From the NCBI RefSeq assembly GCF_003610785.1, contig NZ_RAQQ01000024.1, positions 32,629 to 96,628 of the forward strand: DNA of 64,000 nt, read 5' to 3'. The notes below the pieces were generated by a model. That model saw nothing but the letters and a program-made list of their open reading frames with translations, was not told the DNA's origin and did no database searches. This DNA comes from Micromonospora globbae. GTDB taxonomy: Bacteria; Actinomycetota; Actinomycetes; Mycobacteriales; Micromonosporaceae. Positions 61,375 through 64,000 of this stretch are shown in pieces; position 1 is the stretch's first letter; every line of letters starts with the position of its first letter. Position numbers and translations under genes: made by a program.

Positions 61375-61773
61375 GTGACGGTTACGGACGCAACCACCCC
61401 TGTCTCGCACTACGAGCGGATCGGCGGTGCCAGCTCGGTGAAGGCGGCCGTCGAGCTGTTCTACGAGAAGGTGCTCGCCGACCCGGAACTCGCCGGGTAC
61501 TTCACCGATGTGGACATGGTGGGTCAGCGCCGGCACCTGGCGCTGATGCTGACCGTGGTGCTCGGTGGGCCGAACGAGTACGCCGGTCGGGGGTTGGCCG
61601 AGGCGCACAAGCCGTTGAACATTCCGGTGGCGCACTACGCGAAGGTCGGTGCGCACCTCATCACGACGCTGACCGAGCTGGGGGTGCCGGCGGACGTGCT
61701 GGCGCACGTGCAGGCGGTGCTGGGTGAGGTGCAGGACCAGGTGGTGACCACCGGGAACCGTCCGGGCGTCTGA
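61375..61773 (+). CDS. Group I truncated haemoglobin
   Basis: The 132-residue protein starts with GTG after AGGAAGGAAC. HYERIGGASSVKAAVELFYEKVLADPELAGYFTDVDM gives the 2/2 globin start with the B10 Tyr in LFYEKV. LAEAHKPLNIPVAHYAKVGAHL holds the proximal His. Such globins oxidise NO to nitrate or scavenge O2. The next gene is a flavohaemoprotein, 2 nt away. Confidence 0.9.
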   Translation: MTVTDATTPVSHYERIGGASSVKAAVELFYEKVLADPELAGYFTDVDMVGQRRHLALMLTVVLGGPNEYAGRGLAEAHKPLNIPVAHYAKVGAHLITTLTELGVPADVLAHVQAVLGEVQDQVVTTGNRPGV

Positions 61774-61775
61774 GC

Positions 61776-62957
61776 GTGGACGCGGCACGGCTCAAGCAGA
61801 GCTGGTCCCTGGTCGCCGCGCACGGCGACCAGGTGCCGCTCTACTTCTACTCGACGTTGTTCCTGACCCACCCCGAGACCCGGCAGATGTTCCCCACGAA
61901 CATGGCCGGTCAGCGGGACCGGCTGGTGACCGCGTTGGCGCACATCGTGACCAACGTGGACCAGGTGGACCGGCTCGTGGGGTTCCTGCGCGACCTCGGC
62001 GCCGACCACCGCAAGTTCGCGGTGCGGCCCGAGCACTACCCGGCCGTCGGTGAGGCGCTGCTCGCCACGCTGGCGCACTTCCTGGGCGACCAGTGGTCCG
62101 AGGAGCTGGCCCAGGACTGGGCGGCAGCGTACGGGCTGGTGTCCCAGGTCATGATCGAGGCGGCGCAGGCGGCGGAGGCGGTGAACCCGCCGTGGTGGGT
62201 CGCCGAGATCGTGGCGCACGAGCGGCGTACGTTCGACGTGGCGGTGCTGACGCTGCGGCCGCAGTACCTGCTGCCGTTCACGCCGGGACAGTCGATCGGG
62301 GTGTCGCATCCGACGGTGCGGTCGTGGCGGTACTACTCGCCGGCGAACGCGCCGCGGGCGGACGGCACGCTGGAGCTGCACGTGCGGGCGGCGCCGGGCG
62401 GCGCCGTGTCGTCGCGGCTGGTGTACGGGTCGGCGGTGGGTGACCAGTTGCACCTGGCCGCGCCCGTGGGTGACCGGTTGACGCTGTGGTCGGCCGGGTC
62501 CAGCGACCTGCTGCTGCTGGCCGGCGGCACCGGCTGGGCGCCGGTGAAGGCGCTCGTGGAACAGGTGGCGGCCGAGGGTTCGCAGCGCCGCGTCGACCTG
62601 TACGTGGGGGCCCGCTCGCGCAGCGAGTTCTACGACAGCGACGCGATCGACAAGTTGGCCGCGTCGTTCCCGTGGCTGACCGTGACGTACGTGGTCGGCA
62701 TGGACCCGCTGCGGCCGGGCGGGTTCCAGCACGTGGCCGACCGGGCGCTGGCCGACGGGGACTGGCGGTCGCGGCACGTGTTCGTGTGCGGCTCGGACGA
62801 GATGGTCGCCCACTCGGTGCAGGCGTTGACCCAGGCCGGCTACCACGCCGGGCAGCTGCACCACGAGGGGTTCGGCAAGCACTGGTACGGGCCGGCGTGG
62901 CGGACGGCGGTGGACGAGGCCGTCGTCCCTGACAACTCCTCCGGAGGTGCCCGGTGA
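61776..62957 (+). CDS. Flavohaemoprotein-like globin-reductase
   Basis: The 393-residue protein has an N-terminal globin (MDAARLKQSWSLVAAHGDQVPLYFYSTLFLTHPETRQMFP, proximal His in PEHYPAVGEALL). A FAD part follows with SWRYYSPANAPR, and a NAD part with LLLLAGGTGWAPVKALVEQ and VFVCGSDEMVAHSVQAL. The order is that of Hmp NO dioxygenases. It lacks the usual Hmp C-terminal catalytic signature FxPF, so it may belong to a type II group. Co-transcribed with the truncated globin, indicating NO or oxidative stress defence. Confidence 0.88.
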   Translation: MDAARLKQSWSLVAAHGDQVPLYFYSTLFLTHPETRQMFPTNMAGQRDRLVTALAHIVTNVDQVDRLVGFLRDLGADHRKFAVRPEHYPAVGEALLATLAHFLGDQWSEELAQDWAAAYGLVSQVMIEAAQAAEAVNPPWWVAEIVAHERRTFDVAVLTLRPQYLLPFTPGQSIGVSHPTVRSWRYYSPANAPRADGTLELHVRAAPGGAVSSRLVYGSAVGDQLHLAAPVGDRLTLWSAGSSDLLLLAGGTGWAPVKALVEQVAAEGSQRRVDLYVGARSRSEFYDSDAIDKLAASFPWLTVTYVVGMDPLRPGGFQHVADRALADGDWRSRHVFVCGSDEMVAHSVQALTQAGYHAGQLHHEGFGKHWYGPAWRTAVDEAVVPDNSSGGAR

Positions 62958-63009
62958 GCGCGACGAGCAGGCTCGCGAGCGCCGTGGCCGTGAACGAAAG
63001 GTCAGCCCG

Positions 63010-63687
63010 GTGACGACGATCAGCAGGTACGACGGGGTGCAGGCGCCCGGCGGTGTCCAGGTGCGGATGACGGCCGACCGGGTGCGCCGGTGGGAGTTCT
63101 CGTCGGCGTCGTTCACCCGCCGCGGGTACGACAACGCCGAGGTGGACCGGTTCCGGATGCAGGTGGCCGACGAGCTGGACCTGCTGTCGACGCAGATCGC
63201 GAACCTGCGGGCGGAGAACGAGCGGCTCACCGACCGGGTGGAGCTGCACCGGCACGGGGTGATCCCGAGCAAGAACGCCGCGGTGCCCATGCCGGCCGCG
63301 AAGGAGGTGAACCTGCTCTCGGCGGCGCAGCGGGAGGCGGAGCAGATCATCGCGCAGGCGCACGACTACGCGCGCCGGGTCGCGGAGTACGCGCGCGCCC
63401 AGTACGAGAGCTACATGCAGGCGGCGGTCGAGGAGGCGAGGCAGGAGGCCGAGCGGGCGGTGTCGGAGTACCGGAGCGCGGCGGGGCCGAGCTTCGACGA
63501 CTCGGTGGCGACCCGGGAGGCGCTGCGGATCTTCGGCGAGATGATGATCTCCCACATGCAGGCGGCGGCGCGGCATCTCGACGACGGCAGTGAGCAGTTG
63601 GCGCGTACGGTGAACCGGCTCGTGGGGGAGGCGGTGGGCGCGGGAGCCCAGCAGACGGCGCTACCTCCGCGACACCAGCAACGCTGA
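63010..63687 (+). CDS. DivIVA-domain coiled-coil protein
   Basis: With GTG 63010, about 8 nt after GAAAGG, the protein has 225 residues. RRWEFSSASFTRRGYDNAEVDRFRMQVADELDLLSTQIANLRAENERLTDRVEL is a DivIVA-type N-terminal crossed-loop and coil. A second helical region rich in Glu, Ala and Arg follows. Homologues bind negatively curved membrane and organise polar growth. It is not the main DivIVA (Wag31), which sits in the ftsZ region. Confidence 0.78.
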   Translation: MTTISRYDGVQAPGGVQVRMTADRVRRWEFSSASFTRRGYDNAEVDRFRMQVADELDLLSTQIANLRAENERLTDRVELHRHGVIPSKNAAVPMPAAKEVNLLSAAQREAEQIIAQAHDYARRVAEYARAQYESYMQAAVEEARQEAERAVSEYRSAAGPSFDDSVATREALRIFGEMMISHMQAAARHLDDGSEQLARTVNRLVGEAVGAGAQQTALPPRHQQR

Positions 63688-63728
63688 CCTCACCCCCGTC
63701 TCCGGGCCACCCACCTGGACCCTCTCCG

Positions 63729-63745
63729 GTGATCATGAGGTTATT
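63729..63745. repeat. Half copy of the palindromic intergenic element
   Basis: GGTGATCATGAGGTTATTG matches the left arm of the element at 28983-29037 for 15 bases. No right arm follows before the IS30 gene, which suggests that the insertion interrupted or replaced it. Confidence 0.6.
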
Positions 63746-64000
63746 GCCGGCGCCGTCGGGGCGGCGTCAAGTGGTGAGTGCAATTGTTAGGGCGTGATGA
63801 GTTCGGCTAGTCGCTGGGCTGGGGTGGCCCAGCCCAGTGTCTGGCGGGGTCGGGTGTTCAGTTCGTGGGCGATCTCGTCCAGGCCGGTCTGGTCGATGGT
63901 GCGGAAGTCGTAGCTGCCTTTGGGGAAGTACTGGCGTAGCAGCCCGTTGGTGTTCTCGTTGGTGCCGCGTTGCCAGGGGCTGTGCGGGTCACAGAAGTAG
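63746..64000 (-). mobile_element. IS30-family insertion sequence, right-edge fragment
   Basis: The element extends beyond the window. Its outer end lies between about 63746 and 63786; the exact terminal repeat cannot be set without the other end. The transposase reading frame occupies 63787-64000. Confidence 0.6.
63787..64000 (-). CDS. IS30-family transposase, C-terminal fragment (cut by window edge)
   Basis: The last 70 residues are visible: YFCDPHSPWQRGTNENTNGL, then LRQYFPKGSYDF, TRPRQTLGWATPAQRLAELITP and a TAA stop codon. The Glu in GTNENTNGLLR is the third acidic residue of the IS30 DDE catalytic triad. DNA here is slightly less GC-rich than the neighbours, as expected for a mobile element. 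Confidence 0.93.
   Translation of the reverse strand, partial: YFCDPHSPWQRGTNENTNGLLRQYFPKGSYDFRTIDQTGLDEIAHELNTRPRQTLGWATPAQRLAELITP

Noticed and set aside
62947..63009. Earlier start for the DivIVA-like gene at GTG 62947
   Set aside because: It would overlap the flavohaemoprotein end with no spaced ribosome binding site, and the added residues are Arg/Glu-rich and unlike the family; GTG 63010 follows GAAAGG at good distance.

Overview
The window is high-GC actinobacterial DNA. It most resembles Micromonosporaceae, probably Micromonospora; this is an inference, because no rRNA or other marker gene is present. Supporting signs are many GTG starts, strong third-position GC, a mycothiol-dependent formaldehyde dehydrogenase, a DUF574 methyltransferase, an EthR/EthA pair, and a pgsA2-to-merR block in the same order as Mycobacterium tuberculosis Rv1822-Rv1830. 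Genes cover nearly everything. There is no CRISPR array, rRNA or prophage, and only one IS fragment, at the right edge.

Left part (1-26.5 kb) is a metabolic mix. It holds a truncated secreted M28 peptidase, a GH27 alpha-galactosidase, and a four-gene minus-strand cluster of a degenerate ABC ATPase, a lipoprotein, a fused double permease and a membrane-anchored NB-ARC/TPR protein. Next come ethR/ethA with a coupled SDR and hydrolase, an iron-sulfur photolyase with an LtrA protein, a CapA-like protein and an X-Pro dipeptidyl-peptidase. The part ends with a GntR/MFS pair, DoxX, a mycothiol formaldehyde-detoxification pair, TrmO and a VOC protein.

Middle part (26.5-38.1 kb) contains three paralogous secreted transglycosylase-like genes. 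The second and third are near-identical in their core and share about 500 bp of upstream DNA. That DNA has three repeated modules and two conserved hairpins just before the start codon. Between the copies lie a DHA2 exporter, a geranylgeranyl-reductase-like flavoprotein, a Tat-exported 5'-nucleotidase, an SDR and an AbiE-like pair.

38.2-46.9 kb is a compact selenocysteine island. A three-subunit formate dehydrogenase carries an in-frame UGA (Sec190) followed by a hairpin with a GGUCU loop. It is followed directly by tRNA-Sec (selC), selA and selB, so the enzyme and most of its decoding machinery sit together.

Right part (46.9-64 kb) has housekeeping and signalling genes: a CorC-like protein, small actinobacterial proteins, a universal stress protein, SpoIIE phosphatase and MarR. 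Then comes the conserved block pgsA, DUF881, sbp, DUF881, gcvH, garA, ftsR, bfn, merR. A truncated haemoglobin with a flavohaemoprotein, a DivIVA-like protein and an IS30 transposase fragment close the window.

Start codons were chosen from ribosome binding sites, stop/start overlaps and, where no binding site exists, -10 elements 6-8 nt upstream (leaderless starts). All functional calls come from recognising motifs by eye; no database search was run.
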